A stretch of 6,417 nucleotides of DNA from Anaerolineae bacterium (lineage in GTDB: Bacteria > Chloroflexota > Anaerolineae > B4-G1 > SLSP01), in contig JAIOSN010000313.1 of assembly GCA_021107605.1 (NCBI GenBank), positions 1 through 6,417 on the forward strand, read 5' to 3'. A program made the position numbers and the translations under genes. The notes under the pieces are model-generated. The model searched no databases and was not told the origin of the DNA. It saw only the letters and a list, made by a program, of their open reading frames with translations. This document shows positions 5,070 through 6,417 of this stretch, piece after piece. Every line of letters begins with the position of its first letter. Positions within the stretch are counted from its first letter, which is position 1.

Positions 5070-5260
5070 AACTAATTTTCTTCAGCGGAATCAACTCCTC
5101 AATGATACCACTGGCCCGCATTTTTCTGCACACTATCTTGACAAAACGCCTGGGAAACTGCACGCTGGCAACCGGATTTCTGCTATTTATCACTCGTCAC
5201 CTGCTCACCAAAAGGTATAATGCTATGTTAGTTGATTGCCCGACAAAATTCCGGATTTGG
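5060..5260 (+). repeat. ~200-bp duplicated intergenic element, copy 2 (upstream of bioY)
   Basis: This is the partner of 2384-2587. Shared exact blocks lie at 5156-5173, 5189-5204, 5216-5221 (TATAAT), 5230-5238 and 5244-5260. Total length differs by only three bases. It ends about 100 bases before bioY, against about 155 bases before the SPFH gene for copy 1. Confidence 0.85.
5193..5221 (+). promoter_or_regulatory. Candidate sigma70-type promoter for bioY
   Basis: TATAAT (5216-5221) lies 17 bases after CTCGTC (5193-5198), the same arrangement as 2520-2548. The A-rich spacer end is diverged while the hexamers are unchanged, which suggests selection. The leader to the bioY start would be about 130 bases. 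Confidence 0.5.
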
Positions 5261-5358
5261 CTCGAAAGCAAGAAATCGAGCGTAGGTTATCTGCGTCCCA
5301 AAAAATTTGTCGGTCAAGCAGGTTATTTTAGTTGATCTATCTCATGGAGGTATGTTGA

Positions 5359-5928
5359 ATGATGACCACTTATGCTGATCTATTACGCCCCCAAACCCAG
5401 CGGTTAGCCTGGGCCTACGATCTGGCGCTGGTAACGTTGGGCACGGCCCTGATCGCGGTGAGCGCGCAGCTCGCGGTGCGTTTGCCCTTCAGCCCGGTGC
5501 CGGTCACCGGCCAAACGCTGATGGTGCTCTTGATCGGAGCATCGTTGGGCCGCAAGCGCGGAACCGCAACGCTACTAGCCTATCTGGCCGAGGGCTTGGT
5601 CGGATTGCCCGTCTTCGCTCAAGGCGGCCTGGGCTTGGCTTACTTGCTAGGGCCGACTGGCGGGTATCTATTCGGGATGGTAGCCGCCGCCTATCTGGTC
5701 GGCTGGCTAGCAGAACGCGGTTGGGATCGCAAGCCCAGCACCACCGCCGTGGCGATGTTGGGAGGCAATCTCGCCATCTACGCGCTGGGCGTGACCTGGT
5801 TGGCGCTCTTCACCGGCTGGAACTCGGCTCTACCGCTGGGACTTCTCCCCTTCATCCCCGGCGATCTGCTAAAAATCGCGCTGGCGACGCTCGCGTTGCC
5901 CACCGGCTGGAAGTTACTGGGCAAGTAA
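5359..5928 (+). CDS. bioY: BioY, biotin-specific S component of an ECF transporter
   Basis: 189 residues, highly hydrophobic with about six membrane segments, the usual BioY size. Diagnostic stretches are LPFSPVPVTGQTLMVLL (42-58), GLPVFAQGG (82-90), LLGPTGGYLFG (96-106) and GLLPFIPGDLLKIAL (161-175), all typical of the BioY family. BioY binds biotin in the cytoplasmic membrane. It normally works with the EcfA/EcfA'/EcfT energy module, which is absent here, so it probably uses a module encoded elsewhere or acts alone. GGAGGT (5346-5351) lies seven bases before the ATG at 5359; a second ATG at 5362 is also possible. No biotin-synthesis gene is adjacent. The gene stands alone between its own promoter candidate and a strong terminator. 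Confidence 0.95.
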   Translation: MMTTYADLLRPQTQRLAWAYDLALVTLGTALIAVSAQLAVRLPFSPVPVTGQTLMVLLIGASLGRKRGTATLLAYLAEGLVGLPVFAQGGLGLAYLLGPTGGYLFGMVAAAYLVGWLAERGWDRKPSTTAVAMLGGNLAIYALGVTWLALFTGWNSALPLGLLPFIPGDLLKIALATLALPTGWKLLGK

Positions 5929-5947
5929 CCTCATCAGCAACTTCGCC

Positions 5948-5980
5948 ACGGGACGCGCCCTTGTGGGCGCGTCCCGTTTT
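5948..5980 (+). terminator. Strong intrinsic terminator of bioY
   Basis: ACGGGACGCGCCC (5948-5960) and GGGCGCGTCCCGT (5965-5977) form a perfect 13-bp GC-rich stem with loop TTGT. The stem runs into TTTT (5977-5980). It lies 19 bases after the bioY stop. The T tract is short but the stem is very stable. It isolates bioY from the next gene. Confidence 0.9.
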
Positions 5981-6069
5981 GCATGGGGGGGGGAACAAGT
6001 GCCGCTCTCTTTTAGGTTATTGGATTATGTGGTATTCTCTAACTGCAAACAGCAAAAGGAAAGCAACCT

Positions 6070-6417
6070 ATGACCAATAATACGTCAAATTCGTGGGATA
6101 GAAGAGAATTCCTCAAATGGTTGTTGGGATTAGGCAGCGCGGCCACGGCGGGCTATCTACTGCGTGGACTACTGGAAAGCCACTCTTCCACCACCATCAC
6201 GCCCACCCAGCAACCGGCTGCGGCTTCTACGGCCACGTTCACCCCCCACCCCACCGCCGCCCAGGCCCCTACTCAGGCGCCAACGGCCACCTCCAGCCAG
6301 CCCCCTACGCCAACTCCGCTGCCGTGGGTCTATCCGCAAGGCCCCTCGAAATTGGGACTGCACACCATCAAACCTAACCACGCCTTCCCCTTTGTGCAAG
6401 AGGTAACGGCGGCCGGC
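6070..6417 (+). CDS. Tat-exported protein with P/T-rich linker, N-terminal part only
   Basis: 116 residues from the ATG at 6070 to the window edge, no stop. The N-terminus carries a twin-arginine signal, DRREFLKW (10-17), followed by a hydrophobic segment WLLGLGSAATAGYLLRGLL (17-35). No clear AxA cleavage site or lipobox cysteine follows, so it may stay as a membrane anchor. Residues about 38-85 are a Pro/Thr/Ala/Gln-rich linker. The folded domain begins near PWVYPQGPSKLGLHTIKPN (85-103). The KLGLHTI...FPFVQEV pattern recalls the first strand and helix of a beta/alpha-barrel domain such as some glycoside hydrolases, but this is weak inference. AAGGAAAG (6056-6063) lies six bases before the ATG. 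Tat export implies the domain folds, perhaps with a cofactor, before crossing the membrane. Function unknown. Confidence 0.85.
   Translation, partial: MTNNTSNSWDRREFLKWLLGLGSAATAGYLLRGLLESHSSTTITPTQQPAAASTATFTPHPTAAQAPTQAPTATSSQPPTPTPLPWVYPQGPSKLGLHTIKPNHAFPFVQEVTAAG

Larger units (their letters stand above)
4714..5358. other. Intergenic region of 645 bp, repeats and hairpins, no gene
   Basis: This lies between the NAD-kinase-like gene and bioY, both rightward. It holds a weak terminator, a GC-rich hairpin cluster, a dispersed repeat copy, the second copy of the ~200-bp element, and the bioY leader. The frame open from 5039 to 5335 overlaps the duplicated element and is not preserved in the other copy, so it is not called. 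No BirA-type palindrome was recognised before bioY. Confidence 0.65.

Noticed and set aside
5039..5335. Open frame of 98 codons upstream of bioY on the plus strand
   Set aside because: It runs through the dispersed repeat and the ~200-bp duplicated element. The other copy has frame-shifting indels, and there is no ribosome site or recognisable protein.
5270..5358. BirA operator or biotin-responsive element before bioY
   Set aside because: Only direct AGGTTAT repeats and an A-rich stretch are visible; no long interrupted palindrome of the BirA type was found.

Overview
The window looks like a chromosomal segment of a Chloroflexota bacterium, probably Anaerolineae-like. This is an inference. 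It rests on Pro/Thr-rich linkers directly after the export signals of two proteins, a DapL-type aminotransferase, a cytosolic SPFH gene paired with an NAD-kinase-like gene, and intergenic DNA full of short dispersed and heptameric repeats. No rRNA, tRNA, CRISPR, transposase or phage gene was seen.

Left part, minus strand: an exported lipoprotein starts with GTG at 838 and runs off the left edge. A complete DapL-type PLP aminotransferase (942-2135) lies upstream of it in transcription order. A repeat-derived spacer of about 100 bp separates them.

Centre: a 607-bp divergent intergenic region (2136-2742) holds a 7-bp tandem array, a second heptamer array, one copy of a purine-rich dispersed repeat, three perfect 7-1-7 palindromes with compensatory base changes, and the first copy of a ~200-bp duplicated element carrying a TATAAT promoter-like site. 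Downstream on the plus strand is a tight two-gene unit. It encodes a soluble SPFH/band-7 coiled-coil protein (2743-3789) and, 6 bp later, an NAD-kinase-superfamily protein (3796-4713) with an altered GGDG motif (GQDG). This pair is the most interesting candidate system in the window.

Right part, plus strand: a 645-bp intergenic region (4714-5358) holds a weak terminator, a GC-rich cluster of five hairpins, another dispersed-repeat copy and the second copy of the ~200-bp promoter-bearing element. Then follow bioY (5359-5928), the biotin-specific ECF transporter S component, with a very strong intrinsic terminator, and the start of a Tat-exported protein (6070 to the right edge).

How the parts work together: the SPFH and NAD-kinase-like genes are almost certainly co-transcribed and probably act together. 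The same duplicated upstream element precedes both that unit and bioY, so the two may share a transcription signal. The aminotransferase probably serves lysine and cell-wall diaminopimelate synthesis. The two exported proteins at the edges are cut off and cannot be assigned a function.
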